Part shown: positions 1 to 8,526 of the stretch, piece by piece | Layout: the number at the start of each line of letters is the position of its first letter | Position numbering within the stretch: the stretch's first letter is position 1 | NCBI RefSeq assembly: GCF_001591165.1 | Contig: NZ_BCUG01000016.1 | Location: forward strand, 1 to 64,000 | DNA length: 64,000 nt | Direction of reading: 5' to 3' | From: Thauera butanivorans NBRC 103042 | GTDB lineage: Bacteria > Pseudomonadota > Gammaproteobacteria > Burkholderiales > Rhodocyclaceae | Program-made: the position numbers and the translations under genes | The notes under the pieces: model-generated | The model's database searches: none | What the model saw: only the letters and a program-made list of their open reading frames with translations | Told to the model about the DNA's origin: nothing

Positions 1-330
1 GTACGCCCAGCATGGGCGCCCTCCTGCGGGTGCAAGTTCCGCCGTAAGTTGATCACAGCGAACGAAGTGAAGCGCAACTGCGTGAGGGTGACCGAGCGTG
101 GGGAGGAAGCGTGGAGCATAAGCTGCGAGCCGATGGACAAGAATCGGATAGAAGGCGCTGCCGAGCAGGGCGAGCGAGCACGTAATCGCGAAGCTCTCGT
201 GATCAAGGCGAAGTGGCGTAGATCCTGCGGTTGTGCAGCGAAGGAGTGCGTTCTTACCTGGGGAGGTCTCGCCTTGTGCCTGAAAGGGCGACGGCGCTTA
301 ACCGGAGCGAGAAGTCAGAGGCCGTAGTAG
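1..330 (+). mobile_element. Group II intron remnant, 5' ribozyme part only
   Basis: The stretch reads like the 5' half of a bacterial group II intron. It opens GTACGCCCAGCATGGGC, close to the conserved GTGCG start of these introns, and near its end has the typical TTCTTACCTGGGGAGGTCT and GAAGTCAGAGGCCGTAGTAG segments that normally precede the reverse-transcriptase start in domain IV. After about base 330 the similarity stops: there is no reverse-transcriptase gene and no domain V (the catalytic GAGC...GUUC hairpin) before apaH at 397. A 92-codon open frame across it (49-327) is not a plausible protein. The intron is therefore 3'-truncated and cannot splice. Its 5' boundary coincides with the window edge, so the left flank is unseen. 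The recognition is from memory of the family, not a search. Confidence 0.72.
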
Positions 331-396
331 CCTTTACAATCGCGATCTTTGACTCTTTTGCCGCGCATTCCATGCGGTGAGCATCCGTCCTTCAGC

Positions 397-1194
397 ATGT
401 CGACTTACGCCATCGGCGACATTCAGGGCTGCTACGCGCAACTTGCGCGCATGCTCGAACGCGTCGCCTTCGATCCTTCGTGCGACCGCCTGTGGCTGGT
501 CGGCGATCTGGTCAATCGCGGCCCCGATTCCTTGCGGGTGCTGCGCCTGCTGCGCGAGCTGGAAGGCGCGGCGGACGTGGTGCTGGGCAACCACGATCTC
601 TACCTGCTGATGGTGGCGGCCGGCTACAAGCGGCGCGGCAGCGACGACACCCTGCGCCAGGTGCTGGAAGCGCCCGACCGCGACGAACTGCTGCACTGGC
701 TTGCGCGTCAGCCCCTGGTGCGGCTCGAAGGCGAGCACGTGCTGGTGCATGCGGGGCTGCTGCCGGGCTGGACGGTGGCGCAGGCGAAAGCCCTGTCCGA
801 CGAGGTGGGTGCGGCGCTGGCCGGGCCGCAGGCGCGCAAGTTCCTGCTCGAACTGGCAGGCAACGAGCCGGAGCGCTGGAGCGACAAGCTCAAGGGCTGG
901 GACCGCCTGCGGGTGATCGTGAATGCCTGCACCCGGATGCGTTTCTGCACGGCCGACGGCCGCATGGCGCTGCGCGCCAAGGGGCCGCCCTCGCAGGCGC
1001 CGGCCGGTACCTTGCCGTGGTTCCGCGTGCCCGAGCGGCTCAGCCGGACGCATACCGTCGTCTGCGGGCACTGGTCGGCGCTGGGCTTCCATCGCGAGCC
1101 GGGGCTGATCGCGCTCGATTCGGGCTGCGTGTGGGGCGGCAAGCTGACCGCGCTGAGGATCGAGGACGGTGCGGTGTTCCAGGTGCCGGGCTGA
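397..1194 (+). CDS. apaH: Symmetrical bis(5'-nucleosyl)-tetraphosphatase
   Basis: ApaH hydrolyses diadenosine tetraphosphate symmetrically to two ADP in the cytoplasm. The 265-residue protein starts MSTYAIGDIQGCYAQL and carries the metallophosphatase signatures GDIQG near the start, GDLVNRGPDS around residue 40, GNHD around residue 65 and the later HAGLLPGW block. I chose the ATG at 397 because family proteins begin right at the GD-Q/H-G block; an in-frame upstream ATG at 349 would add 16 unconserved residues. The gene stands alone: the intron remnant lies upstream and olsA converges on it, ending directly at 1195. In enterics apaH sits beside apaG, but here apaG is 43 kb away. Confidence 0.93.
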   Translation: MSTYAIGDIQGCYAQLARMLERVAFDPSCDRLWLVGDLVNRGPDSLRVLRLLRELEGAADVVLGNHDLYLLMVAAGYKRRGSDDTLRQVLEAPDRDELLHWLARQPLVRLEGEHVLVHAGLLPGWTVAQAKALSDEVGAALAGPQARKFLLELAGNEPERWSDKLKGWDRLRVIVNACTRMRFCTADGRMALRAKGPPSQAPAGTLPWFRVPERLSRTHTVVCGHWSALGFHREPGLIALDSGCVWGGKLTALRIEDGAVFQVPG

Positions 1195-2082
1195 TCAGCC
1201 CGGCTCGCCGTCCGCGCGCTCAGGCAGGCAGCCGATGCTGCGCATGATCGTGGCACGTGCCGTTTGCGCCAGGCTGCGGCGGTCGCCACCGTCGCGGGTC
1301 TCGATCGGCGGTGCCGCGCTGACGCAGGCGACGGTTTCGCGTTCGGCGACGATGTTGGCAAGGCACTGGCCGAGCGTCACTTCGCCGTCGTAGGCGGGGG
1401 CGCGGCTGTAGCTGCCGTCCGGCTTGCGATAGCTCAGCGCCAGCGGCTGCACGGCGTGGCCGCAGGCGATGGCTGGCTGAAGCAAGGCGGCATGGAAGTG
1501 GAGCACGTGGCTGCCGTCGGTGGTGGTGCCTTCCGGGAAGATCGCGACATTGTCGCCGGCATCGAGCAGTGCGGCGATCTCGGCATTGATGATGCGGGCG
1601 TGGCCGCGGCTGCCACGCCGCAGGAAGATGGTGTCGCTTCTGGCCGAGAGCCAGCCGATCACCGGCCAGTTGCGTACTTCGGCCTTGCTGACGAAGGCGG
1701 ACGGTGCGACGGCATTGATGACGAAGATGTCCACCCAGGAAATGTGGTTGGCGATCAGCATCGTGCCGGGCGCGATCGGAGCGCCCTGCAGTTGCAGGCG
1801 CAGTCCGAGGATGCCGAGCAGGCGCCGCGACCAGCGCCGGCGCAGGCCGAGCAGGGTGGGGCGGGCGCAGAAGGGGGCAGCCAGCAGCAGCGTCAGCACG
1901 CCGCCCAGCAGGTGCAGGGCCAGGCGCAGGTAGCGCCAGGCACGCAGCGCGGCAGGGGCGGGGCGCAGCGCCCTGCTTGCGGCCAGGGAGGGAGCGAAAG
2001 GGCGGGTGAAGGGATCGGGGGCCGGCTCCGTGCAGGCACCGGGATGACTGGCGTGTTCCATGGCCTGCCCCGATCGATCCAT
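1195..2082 (-). CDS. olsA: PlsC-family acyltransferase, probable lyso-ornithine-lipid O-acyltransferase
   Basis: This 295-residue protein belongs to the 1-acylglycerol-3-phosphate O-acyltransferase (PlsC) family: the HX4D catalytic motif appears as NHISWVD, followed by the FPEGTTTDG acceptor-binding motif. A hydrophobic stretch around residues 50-70 probably anchors it to the inner membrane. It is coupled to the upstream olsB-like gene by a TGATG stop/start overlap. Next to an OlsB homologue the likely role is O-acylation of lyso-ornithine lipid to ornithine lipid, a phosphate-free membrane lipid. The first 45 residues are Pro/Ala/Arg-rich and poorly conserved, so the true start might be internal. 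Generic lysophosphatidate acyltransferase activity is the alternative. Confidence 0.8.
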   Translation of the reverse strand: MDRSGQAMEHASHPGACTEPAPDPFTRPFAPSLAASRALRPAPAALRAWRYLRLALHLLGGVLTLLLAAPFCARPTLLGLRRRWSRRLLGILGLRLQLQGAPIAPGTMLIANHISWVDIFVINAVAPSAFVSKAEVRNWPVIGWLSARSDTIFLRRGSRGHARIINAEIAALLDAGDNVAIFPEGTTTDGSHVLHFHAALLQPAIACGHAVQPLALSYRKPDGSYSRAPAYDGEVTLGQCLANIVAERETVACVSAAPPIETRDGGDRRSLAQTARATIMRSIGCLPERADGEPG

Positions 2083-2849
2083 CAGTCCTTGCGTTCCATG
2101 AAGTGCCGCGCGTAGCGGTCGTCGACCTTGCTCATCGGCATCAGGATGGGCAGGTCGGCGGTGTTGAAGTCGGGGTCCCAGGCAGGGGCGCCGCAGATCC
2201 AGGCGCCGGCGCGCAGGTAGCCCTTGATCAGCGGCGGCGCTTCGGCGGCGAGATCGGCGCGCAGTGCCGCCAGCGGCAGCGGGCAGCGCGGGAAGACGTG
2301 GTATTCCGCAGGCGCCAGGTGCTGTTCGCGCAGGCGATTATACAGGCTGGCCGCGGCGTGCCCGCCGTCGGCCATGCTGACCGAGGCGCAGCCGACGAGG
2401 TAGTCGTAGCCGTTGTCCCGCATGTAGCGTGCCAGGCCGCCCCACAGCAGGGCGATGACGGTGCCGCTGCGGTATTCCGCGTCGATGCACGAGCGGCCGA
2501 TCTCCACCAGGCGGGGGCGCAGGTGCTGCAGGCGGGTGAGGTCGAATTCGTTTTCGGAATAGTAGCCGCCGACCTTGCGTGCGGCGGCCGGCGACAGGAT
2601 GCGGTAGGTGCCGACGATGCGGCCGGCGTCTTCGTCGCGGACGATGAGGTGTTCGCAGAAGGGGTCGTAGAGGTCGCGATCGACGCCGGGAGTGCGGGTG
2701 GCCAGGCGAGCGCCCATTTCGTCGGCGAAGACGCGGTAGCGCAGCTTCTGCGCTTCGAGGATTTCGGTTTCGCAATTGGCGAGGCCGACTTGGAGCCTGC
2801 GGTTCTTGCGGGCGGCGGTCTCCTGGCGTGGCTGGCGGTTCTCGAGCAT
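2082..2849 (-). CDS. olsB: GNAT-type N-acyltransferase, probable L-ornithine N-alpha-acyltransferase
   Basis: OlsB transfers a 3-hydroxyacyl group from acyl-ACP to the alpha-amino group of ornithine, the first step of ornithine-lipid synthesis. The 255-residue protein has the family block LRYRVFADEMGA near residue 37, then DPFCEHLIVRD, GTYRIL and an EIGRSCI segment, all typical of the OlsB/hemolysin-like acyltransferase family in the GNAT fold. Its stop overlaps the start of olsA by one base (TGATG), giving the olsBA operon order. The gene is divergent from the PfkB kinase across 176 bp. Assignment rests on motif recognition and on the pairing with a PlsC protein; an N-acyltransferase with another amino-acid acceptor cannot be excluded. 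Confidence 0.78.
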   Translation of the reverse strand: MLENRQPRQETAARKNRRLQVGLANCETEILEAQKLRYRVFADEMGARLATRTPGVDRDLYDPFCEHLIVRDEDAGRIVGTYRILSPAAARKVGGYYSENEFDLTRLQHLRPRLVEIGRSCIDAEYRSGTVIALLWGGLARYMRDNGYDYLVGCASVSMADGGHAAASLYNRLREQHLAPAEYHVFPRCPLPLAALRADLAAEAPPLIKGYLRAGAWICGAPAWDPDFNTADLPILMPMSKVDDRYARHFMERKD

Positions 2850-2984
2850 GGCGTGGCTCCGTTCCGTTGGGACGGAAGCATTCTCGAAATTCCGTGTTGC
2901 GCTACGGTGACGGGCGGGTTACGGCCGCGTGACCGGGCGCTGCCAGGGCAGGGCGGAAGGCCGCGCCGGGGAATGGCGGCCTCG

Positions 2985-2990
2985 TATAAT
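2985..2990 (+). promoter_or_regulatory. Candidate -10 box for the PfkB kinase gene
   Basis: A perfect TATAAT lies 35 bp before the kinase start in the olsB/kinase divergent region and is followed by a T-rich stretch. No good -35 hexamer is seen at 16-18 bp spacing. Confidence 0.4.
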
Positions 2991-3025
2991 GACGGTTTTT
3001 TCCCTTCCTTGCCGGGCCATTCCCT

Positions 3026-3961
3026 ATGTCCATTCTCGTCTGCGGGTCGATCGCCTACGACTCGATCATGGTGTTCCCGGATCGTTTCAGGAATCACATC
3101 CTGCCCGAGCAGATCCACATCCTGAACGTGTCCTTCCTGGTGCCCGACATGCGCCGGGAGTTCGGCGGTTGCGCCGGCAACATCGCCTATTCGCTGAAGC
3201 TGCTGGGCGGCGATCCGCTGATCATGGCGACGGTGGGCGAGGATGCCGCGCCTTACCGCTACCAGTTGCAGAAGCTCGGCTTGCGCCAGGACCACGTGCG
3301 CGAGGTGCCGGGCACGTTCACCGCGCAGTGCTTCATCACCACCGACCTGGACGACAACCAGATCACCGCCTTCCATCCGGGCGCGATGCTGCATTCGCAT
3401 CTGAACGACGTGGGCGACGCCAAGGGGGTGAAACTGGGCATCGTCTCGCCCGACGGGCCCGACGGCATGCTGCGCCATGCGCGTGGATTGGCCCGGCTCG
3501 GCGTGCCCTTCGTGTTCGATCCGGGCCAGGCGCTGCCCGTGCTCGGTAGCGAAGCGTTACTGGAATGCCTGCAACTGGCCCGCTACTGCACGGTCAATGA
3601 CTACGAGGCCCGCCTGATGTGCGAGAAGACCGGCCGTAGCGAGGCCGAACTGGCGGCGATGGTGGAAGGCTTCGTCGTGACGCTGGGTGCGGAGGGTTCG
3701 CGCATCCACCGCGGCGGCGAAGTGCAGAACCTGCCGGCCGTGGAGCCCGACGCGATCGTCGACCCCACCGGCTGCGGAGATGCCTATCGCGCCGGTTTGC
3801 TGTACGGACTCGCGAACGGCTGGGACATGCTGAAGGCGGGCCGCCTTGCCGCGGTGATGGGGGCGCTCAAGATCGCGCATCGCGGCGGACAGAATCACAT
3901 GCCGGCGCGCGACGACATCGCCGCGCGCTATCGGCAGGCGTTCGGAGAAGATGCATGGTGA
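3026..3961 (+). CDS. PfkB-family carbohydrate/nucleoside kinase
   Basis: A 311-residue ribokinase-fold kinase. The N-terminal GSIAYD segment and the GGCAGNIAYSLKLLGG substrate-binding block are followed by the C-terminal PfkB signature DPTGCGDAYRAG, whose Asp252 would be the catalytic base next to the anion hole. Proteins with this start and the FGGCAGNIAY block are often annotated as adenosine-kinase-like sugar kinases in betaproteobacteria. The substrate (sugar or nucleoside) cannot be fixed from sequence. The next gene, a lipoprotein, starts 11 bp downstream; an alternative lipoprotein start would overlap the kinase stop, so the two are probably cotranscribed. Confidence 0.88.
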   Translation: MSILVCGSIAYDSIMVFPDRFRNHILPEQIHILNVSFLVPDMRREFGGCAGNIAYSLKLLGGDPLIMATVGEDAAPYRYQLQKLGLRQDHVREVPGTFTAQCFITTDLDDNQITAFHPGAMLHSHLNDVGDAKGVKLGIVSPDGPDGMLRHARGLARLGVPFVFDPGQALPVLGSEALLECLQLARYCTVNDYEARLMCEKTGRSEAELAAMVEGFVVTLGAEGSRIHRGGEVQNLPAVEPDAIVDPTGCGDAYRAGLLYGLANGWDMLKAGRLAAVMGALKIAHRGGQNHMPARDDIAARYRQAFGEDAW

Positions 3962-3972
3962 ATGAGAGGTCG

Positions 3973-4428
3973 ATGAGCCTGCGTGCCGTCACTGCTGCGC
4001 TCGCCGCAGTGCTGCTGCTGGGCGGCTGCGCCCAGGGGCTGGGCGGCGGGGCGTATTCGCGCACCGAGGCGCGGCGGGCGATGACCGTGCAGTTCGGCAC
4101 CGTCGAGTCGGTGCGTGCGGTGCAGCTCGAAGGCACCAAGACGCCGATCGGCTCGGTGGCCGGCGCGGCGGTCGGTGGCATTGCCGGCAGCTCGGTCGGC
4201 GGCGGCCGTGGTGCCGCTGCGGCGGCCGTCATCGGCGCGGTGGCCGGCGGCGTCGCTGGTGCGGCGATCGAGGAAGGCGCGACACGGACGCGCGGCGTGG
4301 AAGTGACCGTGAGGCTCGACAACGGCCAGTTCCTGGCGGTCGTGCAGGCGGACGAAGGCGAGGCTTTCCGCGCGGGCGAGCGGGTGCGCGTGCTGCGCGA
4401 TGCCGGCACGGTGCGGGTGTCGCGCTAG
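3973..4428 (+). CDS. Glycine-zipper outer-membrane lipoprotein (SlyB-like)
   Basis: The 151-residue protein has a classic lipoprotein signal ending in the lipobox LLGGC around residue 18, so it should be lipidated and exported. Residues about 55-95 form a glycine-zipper 2TM domain (repeated GxxxG spacing, for example GSVAGAAVGGIAG and GAVAGGVAGAA), followed by a small beta-rich tail with VTVRLDNGQFLAV. This is the SlyB/Pcp-type layout. I chose the ATG at 3973 because GAGAGG sits just upstream and it gives a compact signal peptide; the ATG at 3955 overlaps the kinase stop and is the alternative. SlyB-type proteins stabilise the outer membrane; the role here is inferred. Confidence 0.82.
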   Translation: MSLRAVTAALAAVLLLGGCAQGLGGGAYSRTEARRAMTVQFGTVESVRAVQLEGTKTPIGSVAGAAVGGIAGSSVGGGRGAAAAAVIGAVAGGVAGAAIEEGATRTRGVEVTVRLDNGQFLAVVQADEGEAFRAGERVRVLRDAGTVRVSR

Positions 4429-4454
4429 GCGCCGGCTTCGGCGCGGCCGGATGA

Positions 4455-5801
4455 TCAGGGGTAGAACTTGCCGACCCGATAGCCCGTCGGGGCGAGATCG
4501 GGGGCGGCGAAAGCGATGCGGGCATTGACCGCGCTGCGGCTGGCGAAAGTTTCGCCATGCTGCGCAGGCGGAATCCATTCGTGGGGGGCGAGCACGCGGC
4601 GCGCGACCGGCGTGTCGCGCGCATCGGTCAGGGTCAGTTCCAGGTGGGGCCAGGCCTGCGCGTATCCGGCGCGGTTGCTGATCGTGGCGTACAGGATGTA
4701 CTGGCCGGGCTTGCCGGGCTCCGATTGCAGATCCGAGAGGTCGACGCTGATCAGTTCCACGTCGCGCGGAAAGGGGACCGTGCAGTTGAGTGCGGCGCAC
4801 GCCGTTTCCAGCAGCGGACGCAGCCCCGGCAGATCGCGCGCGATTTCCATGCGGTAGAGATAGACGCACTGCGCAGCCAGCAGGCCGCCGAGCAGGCCGA
4901 CCGCCAGGCTGCCCAGGGCGCGCTGGCGCGGGCTGGCGGGTGACTTGGGGCGGCCGTATTTCGCATCGAGCTGTTCGATGTCGATGTGGGCGGCTTCGGG
5001 GGCTTCTTTGGCGGCTGCCCAATGGGCCGGCTGGGGCGCGGCCGGCCTGAGCAGCGAGGTGTCGTCCTCCTGCTCGCCGGTGCCTGTGTTCGTGGTTCCG
5101 GCGGTGTCCGAGGCTGGCGTGCCAGAGGCAGGAAGCTCAGCTTCAGGCTGCTCCGCATCGTCGGAATCGGCGCTGTCCCCGGTGGTGCGTGAGCCGGTGA
5201 AGCTGTCTTCCCGGCCGGGCCGCGAAAGGCTGGGCCGGGTATCGGACGCCGTGCCGGCTGTTGCCCGCCGGCCACTTCGAAGCACTTCGGGCAGTACCGG
5301 AGGCGCGTCTTCCGCTGTCGCCTCCTCCTCGGCCGTGTCCGAACCGTGAGGCATGGGCAGGGGGGGAGGAGGAGGGAGTTCGCGCGGATCGTCGAGGACC
5401 GGATCTTCGGCGGCCGGCGCCGCTGCCGACTTTTCTTCCAGCACGATGAAGCCGGCGTCTTGCGGATGACTATCCGCCAGGAGTCCGTCCTGATGAGGAT
5501 TGGCGTCCCGAAGGGTGATCTCCTGTGGCCCAGCCTCTCGCGGCCCGGCCGGGCCATGAGCGGCTGAGCCACGCGCGGCCTGATGCGGCCAAGTCCGGTA
5601 CGAAGCGGGCGATGGTGCCGGATATGCGTCCTGCGTCACCCGGGCTGCATGGGTGGTGCTGGAGGGCGGGACGATCTCATGCTCGAGTGCGTTGAAGGGG
5701 TGGAAGCAATGACCGCAGCGGACTTCGCCCTGGCGCGCGCGCAGTTGCTCCGGTCCGAGCCGGAACGTCGTCTGGCAGGCGGGGCAGCGTGTCAGCATCA
5801 T
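4455..5801 (-). CDS. MJ0042-type zinc-ribbon / DUF3426 membrane protein
   Basis: The 448-residue protein begins MMLTRCPACQTTFRL with a CPAC...CGHC zinc ribbon in its first 35 residues (MJ0042 type). A long low-complexity acidic/proline region (about residues 60-275) follows, then one transmembrane helix (LAVGLLGGLLAAQCVYLY, near residue 315) and a C-terminal periplasmic DUF3426 domain containing LRPLLETACAALNCTVPFPRD and EWIPPAQHGETF. The start ATGA overlaps the prmA stop by 4 bp, which fixes it at 5801. Position behind accBC-prmA is conserved in many betaproteobacteria. Function is unknown. The zinc ribbon facing the cytoplasm and the DUF3426 domain outside suggest a sensor or scaffold, but that is inference. 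Confidence 0.85.
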   Translation of the reverse strand: MMLTRCPACQTTFRLGPEQLRARQGEVRCGHCFHPFNALEHEIVPPSSTTHAARVTQDAYPAPSPASYRTWPHQAARGSAAHGPAGPREAGPQEITLRDANPHQDGLLADSHPQDAGFIVLEEKSAAAPAAEDPVLDDPRELPPPPPLPMPHGSDTAEEEATAEDAPPVLPEVLRSGRRATAGTASDTRPSLSRPGREDSFTGSRTTGDSADSDDAEQPEAELPASGTPASDTAGTTNTGTGEQEDDTSLLRPAAPQPAHWAAAKEAPEAAHIDIEQLDAKYGRPKSPASPRQRALGSLAVGLLGGLLAAQCVYLYRMEIARDLPGLRPLLETACAALNCTVPFPRDVELISVDLSDLQSEPGKPGQYILYATISNRAGYAQAWPHLELTLTDARDTPVARRVLAPHEWIPPAQHGETFASRSAVNARIAFAAPDLAPTGYRVGKFYP

Positions 5802-6700
5802 GCTGCGGAGCGTTGCCCCTCCAGCCGGATCCAGCCGTCGTGCGCCGAGCCGACCTGCAGCGCGATGAACGGCGCCCAGGCTTCGATGACCTGGCCGGCC
5901 TGGGTTTCGAGCACGCCGGAGAGGGCCACGCGGCCGCCCGGCGCGACGCGTGCGGCGATGGCGGGGGCGAGCACGCACAGCGGGTTGGTCAGGATGTTGG
6001 CGACGACGAGGTCGAAAGTGTCGCCCAGCGGCACGCCGGAGTGCTGCAGGCGGATTGCCACGGCGTTGCGCTCGGCATTGTCGCGCGCGGCGTCGACGGC
6101 TTTTTCGTCGATGTCGATGCCCAGCACTTCGGCCGCACCCAGCTTGGCGGCGGCGATGGCGAGGATGCCGGAGCCGCAGCCGTAGTCGAGCAGGCTGCAG
6201 CCGGGCGTGACGGTGTCGCACAGCCATTCCAGGCACAGCCGGGTGGTTGGGTGCGAGCCGGTGCCGAAAGCCATGCCGGGGTCGAGCTCGATGTTGATCG
6301 CGCTGTCGTCCGGCGCTGCGTGCCACGAGGGCACGATCCACAGGCGGCCGGTGATGCGGATGGGGTCGAACTGGCTCTGTGTCAATTGCACCCAGTTCTG
6401 CTCCGCGACTTCCTCGACGGTGTACGGCGGGACGCCGTCCAGCCCGGCGGCCTGCGCGGCTTCGGCCAGCAGCGCCTCGAGGGCGTCGCCGCCGGTGCTG
6501 CCGTCGATCAGCGCGATCACCCGGCTGTGATCCCACAGCGCGGCCGGCAGGTGGCCGGGTTCGCCGAATTGCGGCGTTTCCGCGTCGGTGCCGGCGTCGG
6601 CGTCCTCGATGGACACCGACAAGGCGCCGACCTCCATCAGGGCGTCGGACAGGGCTTCGGCGCGGGCGGCGTCAGCCTGCAGGGTGACCGAGATCCACAT
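5798..6700 (-). CDS. prmA: Ribosomal protein L11 methyltransferase
   Basis: PrmA trimethylates lysines and the N-terminus of ribosomal protein L11 using S-adenosylmethionine. The 300-residue length is usual for the family. The N-terminal substrate-recognition domain begins MWISVTLQADAARAEALSDAL; the catalytic domain has the SAM motif LLDYGCGSGILAIAAAKLGA around residue 170 and the adenine-binding acidic block GIDIDEKAV. The motif VVANILTNPL corresponds to the conserved NPxN-like substrate loop (N-I-L-x-N-P-L). It starts 4 bp after the accC stop and its own stop is overlapped by the DUF3426 gene, so the four genes accB-accC-prmA-DUF3426 form an operon. Confidence 0.95.
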   Translation of the reverse strand: MWISVTLQADAARAEALSDALMEVGALSVSIEDADAGTDAETPQFGEPGHLPAALWDHSRVIALIDGSTGGDALEALLAEAAQAAGLDGVPPYTVEEVAEQNWVQLTQSQFDPIRITGRLWIVPSWHAAPDDSAINIELDPGMAFGTGSHPTTRLCLEWLCDTVTPGCSLLDYGCGSGILAIAAAKLGAAEVLGIDIDEKAVDAARDNAERNAVAIRLQHSGVPLGDTFDLVVANILTNPLCVLAPAIAARVAPGGRVALSGVLETQAGQVIEAWAPFIALQVGSAHDGWIRLEGQRSAA

Positions 6701-6704
6701 CGGC

Positions 6705-8063
6705 TCAGCTCTTCACTTCGTTGCGGTCGGCCAGCTTGTTTTCCAGGTAGTGGATGCTGGTGCCGCCTTCGATGAAGCGCGGGTCGAGCATCAGGGTCTG
6801 GTGCAGCGGCACGTTGGTCTTGATGCCTTCGACCATCATCTCGGACAGGGCGATGCGCATGCGGCGGATGGCCTGGTCGCGGCTGTCGCCGTAGGCGATC
6901 AGCTTGCCGATCATCGAGTCGTAGTGCGGCGGCACGGTGTAGCCGTTGTATACATGCGAATCGACGCGGATGCCGGGGCCGCCGGGCGTGTGCCAGTTGC
7001 TGATGCGGCCGGGCGAGGGGGTGAACTTGAAAGGGTCCTCGGCGTTGATGCGGCATTCGATGGCGTGGCCGTGGAAGCTGATGTCGCGCTGGCCGAACCA
7101 CAGCTTTTCGCCGGCGGCGATGCGGATCTGCGCCTGCACGAGGTCGATGCCGGTGATGTATTCGGTGACCGGGTGTTCGACCTGCAGGCGGGTGTTCATC
7201 TCGATGAAGTAGAACTCGCCGTTCTCGTACAGGAACTCGAAAGTGCCCGCGCCGCGGTAGCCGATCTTGCGGCACGCTTCGGCGCAGCGCTCGCCGATCC
7301 TGGCGATCAGCTTGCGGTCGATGCCGGGCGCGGGCGCTTCCTCGATGACCTTCTGGTGGCGGCGCTGCATCGAGCAGTCGCGCTCGCCCAGATAGACCGC
7401 GCTGCCGTGCTGGTCGGCGAGGACCTGGATCTCGACGTGGCGCGGATTCTCGAGGTACTTCTCCATGTACACCACCGGGTTGCCGAAAGCCGCCTGGGCT
7501 TCGGCGCGGGTGGTGGTGACGGCGTTGAGCAGCGCGGCTTCGGTATGCACCACGCGCATGCCGCGCCCGCCGCCGCCGCCGGCGGCCTTGATGATGACCG
7601 GATAGCCGATGGCGCGCGCGATCCTGATGATTTCCTTGGGCTCTTCGGGCAGGGCGCCGTCGGAGCCGGGCACGCAGGGCACGCCCGCGGCCTTCATCGC
7701 GTCCTTGGCGGAAACCTTGTCGCCCATCAGGCGGATGGTGTCGGGGCGCGGACCGATGAAGACGAAGCCGGACTGTTCGACGCGCTCGGCGAAGTCGGCG
7801 TTTTCGGACAGGAAGCCGTAGCCGGGATGGATGGCCTCGGCATCGGTGACCTCGGCCGCCGAGATGATCGCCGGTACGTTGAGGTAGCTCAGCGTGGACG
7901 AGGCCGGGCCGATGCAGACCGATTCGTCGGCGAGGCGGACGTACTTGGCTTCGGTGTCGGCCTCTGAATGCACCGCGACCGTCTTGATGCCCAGTTCGCG
8001 GCAGGCGCGCAGGATGCGGAGGGCGATCTCTCCGCGGTTGGCGATGAGGATCTTCTCGAACAT
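6705..8063 (-). CDS. accC: Biotin carboxylase subunit of acetyl-CoA carboxylase
   Basis: AccC carboxylates the biotin on AccB at the expense of ATP, the first half-reaction of fatty-acid synthesis. The 452-residue protein starts [17 protein letters not shown], the standard family N-terminus, so I use the ATG at 8063 rather than an upstream in-frame one at 8117. The glycine-rich ATP-grasp loop [16 protein letters not shown] lies near residue 160, and the catalytic/metal block [29 protein letters not shown] follows around residue 270 in the usual order. It begins 7 bp after the accB stop, in the conserved accBC arrangement. Confidence 0.97.
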   Translation of the reverse strand: MFEKILIANRGEIALRILRACRELGIKTVAVHSEADTEAKYVRLADESVCIGPASSTLSYLNVPAIISAAEVTDAEAIHPGYGFLSENADFAERVEQSGFVFIGPRPDTIRLMGDKVSAKDAMKAAGVPCVPGSDGALPEEPKEIIRIARAIGYPVIIKAAGGGGGRGMRVVHTEAALLNAVTTTRAEAQAAFGNPVVYMEKYLENPRHVEIQVLADQHGSAVYLGERDCSMQRRHQKVIEEAPAPGIDRKLIARIGERCAEACRKIGYRGAGTFEFLYENGEFYFIEMNTRLQVEHPVTEYITGIDLVQAQIRIAAGEKLWFGQRDISFHGHAIECRINAEDPFKFTPSPGRISNWHTPGGPGIRVDSHVYNGYTVPPHYDSMIGKLIAYGDSRDQAIRRMRIALSEMMVEGIKTNVPLHQTLMLDPRFIEGGTSIHYLENKLADRNEVKS

Positions 8064-8070
8064 GGTGCGA

Positions 8071-8526
8071 TCAGCCGATGACGAAGAGCGGTTGGCCGTA
8101 TTCGACCGGCTGGCCATTTTCGACCAGGATGGCCTTGACCACGCCGGAGAACTCCGACTCGATTTCGTTCATCAGCTTCATCGCTTCGATGATGCACAGC
8201 CGGTCGCCTTCGGCGACGGTCTGGCCGATGTCGACCAGGGGTTTGGCGCCGGGCGCCGAGGCGCGGTAGAAGGTGCCGACCATCGGCGATTTGACGATGT
8301 CGCCTTCGGGCAGCGCGTCCGCGGCAGGTTCGGCTGCTGCCGGTGCAGAGGCCGCGGCGACCGGGGCCGGTACGGCGGCCGGCACCGGGGGGAGGTAGGC
8401 GGCCGGTGCGGCCACGCCCATGTGCTTGGCGATGCGGACCTTTTCCTCGCCTTCGGTGACTTCCAGCTCGGAAATCCCGGATTCCTGGACGAGGTCGATG
8501 AGTTTCTTCAGCTTGCGCAGATCCAT
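8071..8526 (-). CDS. accB: Biotin carboxyl carrier protein of acetyl-CoA carboxylase
   Basis: AccB carries biotin between the AccC carboxylase and the AccAD transferase. The 151-residue protein has an N-terminal dimerisation segment ([23 protein letters not shown]), an Ala/Pro-rich linker about residues 38-70, and a C-terminal biotinyl domain with the lysine-containing motif [12 protein letters not shown] near residue 115. The family tail [11 protein letters not shown] is present. It is the first gene of accB-accC-prmA-DUF3426. In E. coli AccB represses its own operon; whether that applies here cannot be seen. Confidence 0.97.
   Translation of the reverse strand: MDLRKLKKLIDLVQESGISELEVTEGEEKVRIAKHMGVAAPAAYLPPVPAAVPAPVAAASAPAAAEPAADALPEGDIVKSPMVGTFYRASAPGAKPLVDIGQTVAEGDRLCIIEAMKLMNEIESEFSGVVKAILVENGQPVEYGQPLFVIG

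Noticed and set aside
49-327. 92-codon frame at the left edge
   Set aside because: It lies inside the group II intron ribozyme sequence and has no protein-like composition.
4455-6536. Long minus-strand frame extending the DUF3426 gene through prmA
   Set aside because: The first 245 codons are antisense-free but out of frame with prmA and Arg-rich; the true start is the ATGA at 5801 before the zinc ribbon.
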